From Streptomyces sp. TS71-3 (GTDB lineage Bacteria; Actinomycetota; Actinomycetes; Streptomycetales; Streptomycetaceae): 64,000 nucleotides of DNA. The notes beneath the pieces were generated by a model. That model saw only the letters and a list, made by a program, of their open reading frames with translations. It had not been told where the DNA came from and did no database searches. The position numbers and the translations under genes are program-made. How positions within the stretch are numbered: the first letter of the stretch is position 1; the number at the start of each line of letters is the position of its first letter. Location: NCBI RefSeq assembly GCF_018327685.1, contig NZ_BNEL01000001.1, positions 868,001 to 932,000 on the forward strand. The letters are read 5' to 3'. Positions 8,239 through 16,819 of the stretch are shown here, piece after piece.

Positions 8239-8946
8239 ATGGGACTGGTTCAATCACACGACTATGCGGCACTGTTCGACCAGGCGTGGGAGGAGGAGGG
8301 CAACACCGCCATCGATCTCCCTGCCGTGGATGTGAACGATGTGCTGCACCGGCACTACGCTGTGGAGCCGGCTGCTCACCTGACCGGGGCGTCGTTGTGG
8401 GACATGGAGGTCAAGAAGGCTTCGGCACCTGATATCTATCTGCCCGGGCTGGTCCGCCCTGGCAGCGTCGAACGGTTTCAGAGCGAGTACCACGGTCGCC
8501 TTGAGAACTTCACTCGCGTGTCGGAGCAACAACTGTGGTTGGACAGTGAGCAGTTCGGCACGGTGATCGAGCACGTGCAACTGGACCACGCCGGCCGTCG
8601 GGCGTATTTCCTCGGCGCGCACACCTTTCGCACACCGCTCGGCCGTGACGTCAAGGCCGGCACGAGGCAGCCGCTTTTCCACGTGGAACACTCCGTCGCC
8701 GGCCCCGAGGACACTCCACTGAACCTGTGGCGCACTCGGCGGCAGTTCCGGGGGTCAACGCCGGGGTCGCGCTCCGAGCCCGCCCGGTGGACTTCGCGCG
8801 CTGGCGTGCCCGCGACCTCTCGGGCTGGACGGACTCCGAGATGCTGGAGGCGTACAAGCGGCTGGAGAACACCTCCGCGGGGGACGACAGCCTGCGTGGC
8901 CGCTCAGGGCCACTCCCCATCCACCAGATGCGCCGTGAAGAATTGA
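8239..8946 (+). CDS. Unknown protein, C-terminus probably replaced by an out-of-frame GMC fragment
   Basis: The first about 165 residues (from MGLVQSHDYAAL to about LNLW) have normal amino-acid composition and moderate GC but no family I recognise, and no signal peptide or membrane segment is visible. From about 8735 the reading frame crosses into DNA that encodes a GMC oxidoreductase in another frame, and the last 70 residues become Arg/Thr/Pro-rich shadow sequence. The gene has therefore been truncated by a deletion or recombination, and its true C-terminus is missing. AAGGGCGG lies before the ATG. Confidence 0.5.
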   Translation: MGLVQSHDYAALFDQAWEEEGNTAIDLPAVDVNDVLHRHYAVEPAAHLTGASLWDMEVKKASAPDIYLPGLVRPGSVERFQSEYHGRLENFTRVSEQQLWLDSEQFGTVIEHVQLDHAGRRAYFLGAHTFRTPLGRDVKAGTRQPLFHVEHSVAGPEDTPLNLWRTRRQFRGSTPGSRSEPARWTSRAGVPATSRAGRTPRCWRRTSGWRTPPRGTTACVAAQGHSPSTRCAVKN

Positions 8947-9995
8947 CCCCGTCGGTCAGGGCCTTCATCGACGCCTCGGTGAGTGAGGGGCTGGAGCGCC
9001 TGGCGGACGTCAACGGAACGGGGCAGAACGGCGTGACGGCCTACCAGCTCAACGTGCTGGAGGGAGTACGCCAGAACACGGGGATGGCCTACCTGTCCGA
9101 CGGGGTCCGCCGCCGCCCCAATCTGACCCTCCGAGGGGGCACGGAGATCGACCGGCTGATCCTCGACGGGGATGTCGCCAGAGGAGTGGTGGCCACCGAC
9201 GGCACCGAGTTCACGGCCGACGAGGTGATCCTGTCCGCCGGAGCCTACGGCAGTGCCGCCATCCTGATGCGCTCCGGGATCGGGCCGGCCGACCACCTGC
9301 GCTCGCTGGGCATCCCCGTCGTAGCCGACCTCCCGGTCGGCCTGCACCTGCAGAACCAGCCCTTCTTCTACAACGTGTACGCGCTGCGCCCCGGCAAGCT
9401 CGCGATGACCCCGCCCGGCGGGGCGCTGATCTGGACCCGATCCAGCGAGGCCGCCGATGACGAGCTCGACATCCACATCTCGGCGACCCATCTCATCGAG
9501 CCGGAGTCCAGCCCCACCGGCGGCGCCATCGTTCTCGCCGTGTCGATCATCCGGCCGGACTCGATCGGTTCCGTCCGGCTCAGCAGTCGTGATCCGAGGG
9601 ACGCACCGGTCATCGACTACAACTTCCTCGCGGAGCCGCGGGACCGGCGCCGAATGGTGGAGGCCGTCAAGCTCTGCCGGCGCATCGGCGCCGGCGAGCG
9701 GTTCTCGGAGGTCGCGGAGTTCGAGCTGCTGCCCGGCGACACCGTGCGGGACGACGCGGAGCTCGAACGGCACATCCTCGACAACCTCGGCTCGTACGAG
9801 CACACGACGTCGACCGTGCCCATGGGAGGCGACGACGACGAGTGGGCAGTCGTGGACAGCGTGGGCGCCGTCCACTCAGTCGCCAACGTGCGGGTCGTGG
9901 ACGCCTCGATCTTCCCGGAGGTTCCGGCCACCGCCACGAACCTGACGGCCATCATGACGGCGGAGTACCTCTTCCAGCGCGTATACGGCACGTGA
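8727..9995 (+). pseudogene. GMC-family FAD oxidoreductase lacking its N-terminus
   Basis: Homology begins near 8745 ('VNAGVALRARPVDFARW'), which in intact GMC enzymes follows the GG-S-S/C-x-x-N motif at about residue 95. The Rossmann dinucleotide site and most of the FAD pyrophosphate-binding segment are absent. The remainder is well preserved: 'VILSAGAYGSAAILMRSGIGPADHL', a substrate domain, and the C-terminal active-site stretch with His in SYEHTTSTVPMG and Asn in TATNLTAIMTAEY. Without the nucleotide-binding half it should be inactive. It ends at a normal stop, and the junction with the preceding unknown ORF marks a deletion or illegitimate recombination. Confidence 0.75.
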
Positions 9996-10395
9996 CTCGC
10001 CGGGTGCCGTGCGGGCGGACAGCGCAGCCGGGACCCGGCGGCGATCAAGGCGCCGCCGGCGCCCACGGCCGCCGGGGCTTGTCCGGATGCGGCGATGATC
10101 CTCGGCATCACGGCGGACGCACCGCACGTCCGTCGCGCGGATCCGATGCTGAGCCGGGTCGGCGAGCACGTCGGTCAGGTCTCGCTGGACCGCATCACGG
10201 AGATCGCGGTGACCTGGATCGGCTGCGGGGGAAAGCCCGGTGGAGGTCTCTGCGGACGTCAGGCACTACTTGCCGGGCCACACCATGGCCCAGTACGGCA
10301 AGCGCCGCGCCCAGGGGGCCCGCAAGCCGGCTTCTGGGACTGGCTTCCGGGGCGGCGCCGCGCATCAAGCTGGGGAGGCCCCCATGAGAATGCCT

Positions 10396-10493
10396 GCCGG
10401 TTGGTCACGCGGGCCGATTCTGGCGGCGGGCCCGCACGTCGACCCCTGATCGCGTGGGGGCCCGCCGGTGGCAACGGCCGCGACCGCCACCCC
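10396..10493 (+). repeat. Left copy of a 98-bp direct repeat
   Basis: This matches 45421-45518 in the same orientation at 96 of 98 positions. The sequence starts GCCGGTTGGTCACGC, contains GCGGGCCCGC and GATCGCGTGGGGGCCCGCC, and ends GACCGCCACCCC. The two copies are 35 kb apart and bracket all the zinc-related genes. It may be an attachment-like site, a recombination scar, or simply a dispersed intergenic repeat. Confidence 0.85.
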
Positions 10494-10743
10494 TGGCCTG
10501 ACCCAGGGTATAAGGGGCCTCTGACCAGTCATTTTGTCGCCGAGGCTCGGGTTCTCGCTTTCCGCCCAGGTCGGCCCTCACCTGGGTGTCTCCAACTGTT
10601 CCTGACCGCTGTCGGTCACGGGTTGGTCATGCGACCAACCGCTGCGGGCCACCGCGCCAGAAGTGGACGGTCGGGCTGCCCCTCGCCGGCACTGGATGGA
10701 GTTCTCGGTACCTGCGGGGTGTACGGAGCCATCCCCTGGGTAA

Positions 10744-10758
10744 TGACAATCGTGTTCA
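10744..10758 (+). promoter_or_regulatory. Candidate Zur box upstream of the PLP operon
   Basis: TGACAATCGTGTTCA matches 12 of 15 positions of the actinobacterial Zur-type inverted repeat TGAAAATCATTTTCA (consensus from memory). It is 355 bp from the decarboxylase start, which implies a long leader or an additional nearer promoter. A weaker half-matching site is at 11044-11058. Confidence 0.45.
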
Positions 10759-11112
10759 TGATCTCGGTGCGCTGCCGCGCGCGTCTGGAGGGGGCGGTGA
10801 GAGCGTCCACGCCGTTGTCCGCTCCTTCATTCCGATCCGGGGCGCCGCCTGGCTGAGTTCCGCGGTCGCAGGCGACAGCGGCCATGGGTCCGCCTGCTGC
10901 CCTGTTCTGTCAGGGCCAACGGCCGGGCCCGTCCGCCTCGTTCTTCAGGTCACCTCATCGCGATCGGGCCCGTGCAGACCCTCGGCCTCTCCCGAGGGTC
11001 ACTGCATGACGTCCTGGGACGGAGCTTGGACACCCTTGTGGGAGGAAAATTATTACGCTCGAACGGGCTGTCGAAGTCATGGTCGGCCGGTATGGGGGAG
11101 GGAGGGGTTGTC

Positions 11113-12618
11113 ATGAGTGAGCCCTTGTATCTGCTACCACGGTTGGAACCTCCGCTCTCCTCGCTCCTGGACGCAGGAGAGTTCCTTCACCCACTCGTCG
11201 ATGCACTCGGTTCCCCTCTCAACGTCCTGTTGCCGGAGCGGATCGCGGAGAACGTCCGACGATTCCGCGCCGTCTACCGCGACCATCACCTGTCGGGGCG
11301 GGTGTATTTCGCGCACAAGGCGAACCGGTCGAGTGCGCTGGTGCGGCGGCTGGCGGTGGAGGATTCGGCTTCGGTGGGTGCTGATGTCGCCTCGCTGGGC
11401 GAGCTGCAACATGTCCTGGCATGTGGTTTCACGCCGGATCGGATCATGGCGACCGGTCCCAAGGATCCCGATTTCCTGTGGCTCGCGGCCCGTTCGGGGG
11501 TGACGGTGAACCTCGACTCTCCCGGTGAACTGGACCAACTGGCCGAGATCGTACGGAAGTACGGGCTTCCCCGGACCGATGTCCTGCTGCGCCTGTCCGG
11601 ATTCGAGTTGGGCGCGGCGGCGTCGGGCGCGTCCGGCGTGCGCCTGCTGTCGCGGCGCAGCCGCTTCGGCTCCCCGATCGAGGAGGCGGCCGAGCTGCTG
11701 GCCGCGGTCGAACGGCATCGCGATGCCGTGGAGTTGACGGGTATCGCCTACCACCTGGACACCACGGGGCTCGCGGAGAAGGTTCGGGCCCTCGAGCAGT
11801 GCTTGATGGTCATGGACGAGTGCCGTGCCCGGGGTCTGGCGCCACGCGTGGTGGACATCGGCGGCGGCTTCGGGGTCGGCTACGTCGCGGACGCGGGGCA
11901 GTGGAACCGCTACACCACGGCACTGACCGAGGCGGTGCTCGGCACCCGTCCGGCCCTCACCTGGCGCGGGTACGGCTATGGCCTGCGCAACGAGGCCGGC
12001 ACGCTGCGCGGGGCGGCGGCGCTGTACCCGGCGCACCGGCCCGACGCCGGTGCCGGCTACCTCGATGAGTTGCTCTCGCTGGCCTCTCCCTTGCTGGGTC
12101 GGCCTCCTGCGACCCTGCTGCTGGAGCACCTCTTCGACCTGAGCGTGGAACCGGGTCGGGCCCTCATCGATCAGTGCGGGGCGTCGTTGGCGAGGGTCCT
12201 GGAGGTACGGCGCATGGGGGAGGGGACGGGCGACTATGTGGTGCGGCTCGCGATGAACGCGGGGGACATGAGCCTGGAGGAGCACGGCGTGCTCGTGGAC
12301 CCCGTCCTGCTCCCCCGGCCCGGAGGGGGAGGAGGGGAGAGCGACGCTGGGCCGGTGGGGGTGTTCCTCGTCGGCAACCTCTGTCTGGAGGCGGACCTCA
12401 TCACGCGTCGCATGGTGTTCCTTCCCCGCCTGCCGCGTGTTGGGGACTTGCTGGCCTTCGCCAACACCGCCGGCTACGCGATGGACTTCCACGCACACCA
12501 GGCACAGCGGCAACCGGTCGCCCGGGCGGTCGCGGTCACGGGGGAGGGCGGCTCGTGGAGCTGGTGTCCGGACGAGGAGTACTGGCCGATCTCTCACGGG
12601 GGCGGAGTCCTGTCATGA
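11113..12618 (+). CDS. Fold-type III PLP-dependent decarboxylase (Y4yA-like)
   Basis: A 501-aa enzyme of the diaminopimelate/ornithine decarboxylase superfamily. The PLP lysine is Lys69 in YFAHKANRSSAL; the phosphate-binding glycine-rich loop is VVDIGGGFGVGYV; the C-terminal 'LVGNLCLEADLITRR' supplies the conserved Cys-x-x-x-D of the partner-subunit active site. It resembles the Y4yA group and is analogous to SbnH-type decarboxylases used in metallophore pathways; its amino-acid substrate cannot be read from sequence. The ATG at 11113 is preceded by a GGGAGGGAGGGG ribosome site. It overlaps the next gene by ATGA, so translation is coupled. Candidate Zur boxes upstream suggest induction when zinc is scarce (inference). 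Confidence 0.85.
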   Translation: MSEPLYLLPRLEPPLSSLLDAGEFLHPLVDALGSPLNVLLPERIAENVRRFRAVYRDHHLSGRVYFAHKANRSSALVRRLAVEDSASVGADVASLGELQHVLACGFTPDRIMATGPKDPDFLWLAARSGVTVNLDSPGELDQLAEIVRKYGLPRTDVLLRLSGFELGAAASGASGVRLLSRRSRFGSPIEEAAELLAAVERHRDAVELTGIAYHLDTTGLAEKVRALEQCLMVMDECRARGLAPRVVDIGGGFGVGYVADAGQWNRYTTALTEAVLGTRPALTWRGYGYGLRNEAGTLRGAAALYPAHRPDAGAGYLDELLSLASPLLGRPPATLLLEHLFDLSVEPGRALIDQCGASLARVLEVRRMGEGTGDYVVRLAMNAGDMSLEEHGVLVDPVLLPRPGGGGGESDAGPVGVFLVGNLCLEADLITRRMVFLPRLPRVGDLLAFANTAGYAMDFHAHQAQRQPVARAVAVTGEGGSWSWCPDEEYWPISHGGGVLS

Positions 12619-13949
12619 GGTACGACAGCATCACAGACGTCATAGGAAACACACCGTTGGTGCGCATCGACCCTGCGGTGCACGGTCTGCGCCACATCGA
12701 CCTGTACGCGAAGCTGGAGATGCTCAACCCCTTCGGCTCGGTCAAGGACCGGCCCGCCTGGAACATGGCACGCCCGCACCTCGCTGCTGCTGCCGAGCGC
12801 GATGAGACGGTCGTGGAGCTCTCCAGCGGGAACACGGCCAAGGCCCTCGCCCTCCTGGCCGGCATGCACGGGCTCACGTTCAAGAGCGTGACGAACCGGA
12901 TGCGGGTCCCGGAGATCAAGGAACTGCTCCTGCTGCTCGGCGCGGAGATCGAGGAACTTCCAGGGCAGAGCGAGTGCCTCGACCCGACCGACACGGACGA
13001 CCCGCTGACCCGCTTCCACCAGGCCCTCTCGGAGCCGGGGAGCACGTACCTGCACACCGACCAGTACTTCAACCCGCGCAACACAGAGGCGCACGCCACA
13101 GGCACCGGACCCGAGATAGTCAAGGACCTGGACGGGCGGGCGCCCGACTGGTTCATCGCCTGCGTGGGCACGGCCGGTTCGTCCACCGGGGTGGCGAGCG
13201 TACTGCGCGAGAATGACCCTCGGGTGCGGGTCCTGGGCCTGGTCGCCGACAAGTCGGACTTCATCCCCGGCATCCGCACCATCGACGAGGTGCATCAGGT
13301 CGGCCTCTTCGACCCGGCGACGTACGACACGATCGAGCCGGTGACCTCGCAGGAGGCCATCGACGGGATGCTGACGCTCATCCGCCGCTGCGGCCTGCTG
13401 TCCGGGCCGACGGGTGGTGCCGCCTACCAGGGGGCGGTACGCCGTCTGCGCCTGGTCGACGCCGAGCTGACGGACTCGGACCGGCGGACCGCGGTCTTCA
13501 TCGTCTGCGACCGGGCCGAGAGCTACCTCAGCTATGTGCGGCAGCGCCGCCCGGAACTCCTCGGGGCGCCTCGCCGTGGACACCATGTCTCCGACCTCAC
13601 CGACGCCGACGTGGCAGCCGGGGCGAAGACCATCGGCACCGGCGACGCGCGCCGGTGGATCGCAGACGGACAGCCCGCCCCGCTCGTCGTGGATCTGCGC
13701 GGCCCGCACGCCTACGCGGCACTGCACATCGAGGGATCGGTCAACATCGTCGACGAGGTCTTCGACGAACTCGTCCGCGGCGGACTCCCCTTCAGCAAGA
13801 GCAGGCCCGTGCTGCTGGCCTGTCCGGTCGGTGAGAAGTCCGCCCGGTACGCGGCACTGCTGACCCGGATGGGCCACCCGGACGTCCGCAGCCTGACCGG
13901 CGGCGTCGTGGCGTGGCGGGACGCGGGTGCGCCGCTGGTGCGGGAATGA
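12615..13949 (+). CDS. Cysteine-synthase-like PLP enzyme fused to a rhodanese domain
   Basis: A 444-aa protein. Residues 1 to about 320 are a fold-type II beta-replacement enzyme: PLP lysine Lys44 in NPFGSVKDRPAW, substrate loop 'ELSSGNTAKALA', and 'SGPTGGAAYQGA' near the C-terminal end of the domain. Residues about 340-444 are a rhodanese domain with active-site Cys403 in LLACPVGEKSARY and a 'VRSLTGGVVAWRDAG' C-terminal signature. The fusion suggests that sulfur is passed as a persulfide to or from a beta-replacement reaction. Related free-standing enzymes (SbnA-type) make diaminopropionate precursors of metallophores; which reaction occurs here is unknown. Both neighbours overlap by 4 bp, so the three genes form a tight operon. 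Confidence 0.85.
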   Translation: MRYDSITDVIGNTPLVRIDPAVHGLRHIDLYAKLEMLNPFGSVKDRPAWNMARPHLAAAAERDETVVELSSGNTAKALALLAGMHGLTFKSVTNRMRVPEIKELLLLLGAEIEELPGQSECLDPTDTDDPLTRFHQALSEPGSTYLHTDQYFNPRNTEAHATGTGPEIVKDLDGRAPDWFIACVGTAGSSTGVASVLRENDPRVRVLGLVADKSDFIPGIRTIDEVHQVGLFDPATYDTIEPVTSQEAIDGMLTLIRRCGLLSGPTGGAAYQGAVRRLRLVDAELTDSDRRTAVFIVCDRAESYLSYVRQRRPELLGAPRRGHHVSDLTDADVAAGAKTIGTGDARRWIADGQPAPLVVDLRGPHAYAALHIEGSVNIVDEVFDELVRGGLPFSKSRPVLLACPVGEKSARYAALLTRMGHPDVRSLTGGVVAWRDAGAPLVRE

Positions 13950-15184
13950 GCGCGCAGTATCCCCTGCTCGGGGTGGGGCCGGAGGTGGCGAAGTGGCAGC
14001 GGGGGGTGCGGGCGCAGTTCCCCATCCTCACGGCCCACCCCGAGCTGGCCTACCTCGACAGCGCGGCCACCTCCCAGAAGCCCCAGACCGTCCTGGACGC
14101 CGTGCAGACCTACCTCGTGACGGCGAACGCCAACGCCGGACGCGGCACCTACCCCTGGGCCAACGCGACGACGGAGCTGGTCGAGCGGACCCGGCAGCGG
14201 GTCAGGGAGTTCCTCGGCGACCCGGATCCGGATCGGTCCACGGTGCACTTCACCAGCGGTGCCACCGAGGGACTGCGCAGCGTGGCTCGCGACTGGCTCG
14301 CCTCCTACCTCACCGACGGCGACGAGATCCTCGTTCCCTTCGCCGATCACCGGGCGAACCTGGATCCCTGGCTGGAGGTCCGGGAGCTGCTGGCGGAGCG
14401 GGGCGTCGGCGTGCGGGTGCGGGCACTGCCGTACCAGGAGCAGTCGGGCGACTACGACCAACGCGCGTTGGCCGAGGCCGTAGGTCCGCGCACCCGCTTC
14501 GTCGCCGCCACCTACGTCCACCATGTCTACGGCGGCGACATGAACGTGCACCGCATCCGCGCGGCCGTCGGCCCGGACGTACCGATCTGCCTGGACGCCG
14601 CCCAGAGCGTCGGCCACCTTCCCGTGAACGTCGAACCGTCCGCGCTCGACGTGGACTTCGTGGCCTTCTCGGGGCACAAGGCCTTCGCCCTGCCCGGTAC
14701 CGGGGCCCTCTGGGCGCGCAACGCCCGCGGCCCGGCGTTCAGGCCCGGCGGCTGGCAGGGCACCCCGAACACCGTGGGCATCGCCTCGCTGGAGGCGGCG
14801 CTCGGCTGGCTGGACACGGTCGGTACGGACCGGATCACGCGGTGGACCGCCGCCCTGACGACCCGGCTGACGGACGGACTGCGACGGTTGGAGGGGTACG
14901 AGATCCTGGGCTGCCAGTCCAGCCTGGCCGCCGACTCCCCTCTCCCCGCCGCACAGCGGCGCCACGGGATCGTCACCTTCCGGCACCGCGACGTCCCCTC
15001 CGACGACCTCGGCTTCATCCTGTTCAGCGAGGGCTTCATGGTGCAGGCCGACAGCCTCTGCCAGGCCGGCGCCGACGAGAGGAAGGCGGGCTCGGTGCGG
15101 GTCAGCCTGCACGTGTACAACACGGTGGAGGAGGTGGACCGTCTGCTGGCGCTGCTCGCGTCCCTGAGCCCACAATGCGAATGA
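13946..15184 (+). CDS. SufS/cysteine-desulfurase-like class V aminotransferase
   Basis: A 412-aa fold-type I PLP enzyme. The PLP lysine is Lys245 in FSGHKAFALPGTGALW, the cofactor-stacking His135 lies in FADHRANLDPW, and Asp217 is in 'ICLDAAQSVGHLPV'. Cys372 in VQADSLCQAG falls where SufS-type enzymes carry the persulfide-forming cysteine, although the surrounding loop differs from the usual R-x-G-x-x-C. It probably mobilises sulfur from cysteine and could hand it to the rhodanese domain of the upstream enzyme. The ATG overlaps the upstream stop (ATGA). Its stop codon overlaps the next Zur-like site. It could also be an isopenicillin-epimerase-like lyase. Confidence 0.8.
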   Translation: MSAQYPLLGVGPEVAKWQRGVRAQFPILTAHPELAYLDSAATSQKPQTVLDAVQTYLVTANANAGRGTYPWANATTELVERTRQRVREFLGDPDPDRSTVHFTSGATEGLRSVARDWLASYLTDGDEILVPFADHRANLDPWLEVRELLAERGVGVRVRALPYQEQSGDYDQRALAEAVGPRTRFVAATYVHHVYGGDMNVHRIRAAVGPDVPICLDAAQSVGHLPVNVEPSALDVDFVAFSGHKAFALPGTGALWARNARGPAFRPGGWQGTPNTVGIASLEAALGWLDTVGTDRITRWTAALTTRLTDGLRRLEGYEILGCQSSLAADSPLPAAQRRHGIVTFRHRDVPSDDLGFILFSEGFMVQADSLCQAGADERKAGSVRVSLHVYNTVEEVDRLLALLASLSPQCE

Positions 15185-15196
15185 AAACCGTTTCCA
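15182..15196 (+). promoter_or_regulatory. Candidate Zur box before the methyltransferase
   Basis: TGAAAACCGTTTCCA is an imperfect inverted repeat matching 12 of 15 positions of TGAAAATCATTTTCA. It overlaps the desulfurase stop codon, and a -10-like TAGATT follows 5 bp later, so a bound repressor would cover the -35 region. The same geometry is seen at the bL32 promoter. Confidence 0.6.
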
Positions 15197-15235
15197 CCTG
15201 TAGATTGAGTGGTCGGGCCGACAGGTGAGAGACGG

Positions 15236-16024
15236 ATGAAGGGACCCGGTCAGATGGGCGTGAGCATGGCGACGGCCAAGGTGTGGGTGGAACGCTGGGA
15301 ACGACAGCAGCGGCGTTACGCCGTCGACCGCGAGGAACGGTTCACCGTGATCGCCGACATCGTCGAGCACGTCACGGCCGGCCGTGACGGCCCGCTTCTG
15401 CTGGACATGGGCAGCGGGCCCGGGTCCCTGGCGGTGCGGCTCGCCGGCCGTCTGCCGGGCGCGGAGATCGTCGCCGTCGACATGGACCCGCTCCTGCTGG
15501 AACTCGGCCGTACCCACCACGCGGACGCCGCCCGCTACGTGGAGGCCGTGATCGGCGACGACGGCTGGTGCGACGCGCTGGAACTCGACCGGCCGCTGGA
15601 CGCGGCCGTCTCGACGACGGCCCTCCACTACCTCCCCGAGCCCACCCTGCTCGGCACCTACCGGCACCTCGCGGCGCTCCTGCGTCCCGGAGGCGTCCTT
15701 GTCAACGGCGACCACTTTCCGCAGGACGGCCCCGCCTGCTCGGCGCTCACCGCGCACGTGGGCCGCCGCCGGGCCGAACGGGCGGGCGACCACGGCTGCG
15801 AGGACTGGCAGTCCTGGTGGGCCGCCGCGGCCCGCGACCCCGAGCTTGCCGATCTGTTCGCCGAGCGGGAGCGGCGGCAGCGCACCCGAGGCGGCGGTGA
15901 CGGCGCAGCCGGCCCCCTCAGCGCGGCCGGCCATGCCGAACTGCTGCGGCAGGCCGGCTTTCGCCACGTCGCGCCGGTCTGGCAGGTCGGCGACAGCCAG
16001 GTCCTGGTCGCGCTCAAGGACTGA
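15236..16024 (+). CDS. Class I SAM-dependent methyltransferase
   Basis: A 262-aa protein. SAM-binding motif I is LLDMGSGPGSLAVRL and the acidic loop after beta-2 is 'IVAVDMDPLLLELG'. Motifs 'DAAVSTTALHYLPEP' and 'LLRPGGVLVNGDHFP' complete the fold. The substrate is unknown. The ATG at 15236 follows GGTGAGAGACGG; an ATG 18 bp downstream is an alternative. A candidate Zur box lies 40 bp upstream, so the gene probably responds to zinc, perhaps together with the PLP operon just before it. It could modify a small metallophore or have a separate housekeeping role. Confidence 0.75.
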   Translation: MKGPGQMGVSMATAKVWVERWERQQRRYAVDREERFTVIADIVEHVTAGRDGPLLLDMGSGPGSLAVRLAGRLPGAEIVAVDMDPLLLELGRTHHADAARYVEAVIGDDGWCDALELDRPLDAAVSTTALHYLPEPTLLGTYRHLAALLRPGGVLVNGDHFPQDGPACSALTAHVGRRRAERAGDHGCEDWQSWWAAAARDPELADLFAERERRQRTRGGGDGAAGPLSAAGHAELLRQAGFRHVAPVWQVGDSQVLVALKD

Positions 16025-16090
16025 TGCGGTGCTGGGCACCGTTCCTGCGCACGGTTCGAGCTCCGGGCGGGGCCGTACTGCTGGTGGGCG

Positions 16091-16651
16091 TCAGAGGGCG
16101 AGGCTCATCAGGATCTCGTCGCGGTCGTCGCCGGGGGCCACGCGCAGCGCCCCCGGCCATCGGCCGACTTCCACCCAGCCCAGCCCCCGGTAGAAGTCCT
16201 CAAGGCCCAGACCGGACCTCGCCGTGAGCCTCAGCCGTTCGAGGCCCATCTCGTCGCGGGCGATACCGCGCACTCGGTGCATCAGCGCGGAGCCGAGGCC
16301 CTTTCCGCGAAAGCGCGGGTGTGTCTGGAGGTGGTTGACGGTGCCGCAGTGCGCGACGAGCGGGTGCGGGTCGCGGCGGAGGAGCAACCAGCCGGCGACG
16401 GCGCCTTCGCCGGTGGCCACGAGCATCCTGCTCCGCCCCGGATCGAGTCCCTCGGCGATCTCGTCCAGCACCGGCCGGACTTCCCGCGTGCCGAGCGGTG
16501 GTACCGGGACACCGTGCGGGATGACCGCCCCGCCGGTGTTGACCACCGCCACCCAGCAGTCCACAAGCTCCTGCCGGAGGGCAGGGCCGACCTCAGCGGC
16601 CTGGGAGAACTGCGTGAGCTCCGGCGCCTTCACTGTCTCGTGCGTTGCCAT
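16091..16651 (-). CDS. GNAT-family N-acetyltransferase
   Basis: A 186-aa protein with the acetyl-CoA-binding signature 'LQTHPRFRGKGLGSALMHRV' (R/Q-x-x-G-x-G/A type), followed by 'LRLTARSGLGLEDFYRGLGWVEVGRWPG'. The N-terminal strand 'RMLVATGEGAVAGWLLL' is typical for the fold. The substrate is unknown. The ATG at 16651 begins a normal protein (MATHETVKAP). The frame stays open upstream, but that DNA encodes remnants of other genes. It is convergent with the methyltransferase and 49 bp downstream of the bS18 remnant, with which it may once have shared a transcript. Confidence 0.8.
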   Translation of the reverse strand: MATHETVKAPELTQFSQAAEVGPALRQELVDCWVAVVNTGGAVIPHGVPVPPLGTREVRPVLDEIAEGLDPGRSRMLVATGEGAVAGWLLLRRDPHPLVAHCGTVNHLQTHPRFRGKGLGSALMHRVRGIARDEMGLERLRLTARSGLGLEDFYRGLGWVEVGRWPGALRVAPGDDRDEILMSLAL

Positions 16652-16700
16652 GGCGAGCAGCCTGCCAGACGGGCCGCCGGCAGACTCGGCGCGCCTCACG

Positions 16701-16805
16701 TCAGTCCCGCTTGCCGGAGTAGGGCAGCAGGGCCATCTCGCGCGCGTCCTTGATGGCCGTGGCAATCTGGCGCTGCTGCTGGGCCGTGACGCGGGTGACG
16801 CGGCG
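16701..16805 (-). pseudogene. rpsR: C-terminal remnant of ribosomal protein bS18 (rpsR2 type)
   Basis: The last 34 codons ([17 protein letters not shown], then [17 protein letters not shown] and stop) are plainly the C-terminal half of bS18, including the conserved REMALLPY. The N-terminal half, which carries the zinc-binding cysteines in the housekeeping form, is absent and replaced by unrelated Arg/Pro-rich frame. In Streptomyces the Cys-free bS18 paralog belongs to the Zur-controlled zinc-sparing ribosomal set, which fits the bL32 gene 1.6 kb upstream. This copy should not be functional. Confidence 0.7.
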
Positions 16806-16819
16806 ACCGCGCGCCCGGG

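Larger units (their letters stand above)
9996..11112. other. Long intergenic/boundary region at the left edge of the zinc island
   Basis: 1.1 kb without a supportable gene. It contains the left 98-bp direct repeat (10396-10493), a Zur-box-like site (10744-10758) and an AT-rich patch GGAAAATTATTACGC at 11044-11058, which matches the left half of a Zur box better than the right and lies 55 bp before the decarboxylase start. Two short frames around 10095-10330 have protein-like composition ('SRVGEHVGQVSLDRITEIAVTW', 'VSADVRHYLPGHTMAQYG') and could be remnants of an unidentified gene. Confidence 0.5.

Noticed and set aside
8478..9875. Minus-strand frames opposite the GMC gene
   Set aside because: They are antisense to conserved GMC motifs and show typical shadow composition.
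10396..10493. tRNA gene or classic att site in the 98-bp repeat
   Set aside because: No cloverleaf can be folded and no anticodon arm is visible. No integrase gene is seen in the window, so site-specific integration is not claimed.
10616..10885. Minus-strand ORF beginning inside the Zur-like box (MNTIVITQGM...)
   Set aside because: After the first ten residues it has no protein-like pattern and no ribosome site. Treated as chance.
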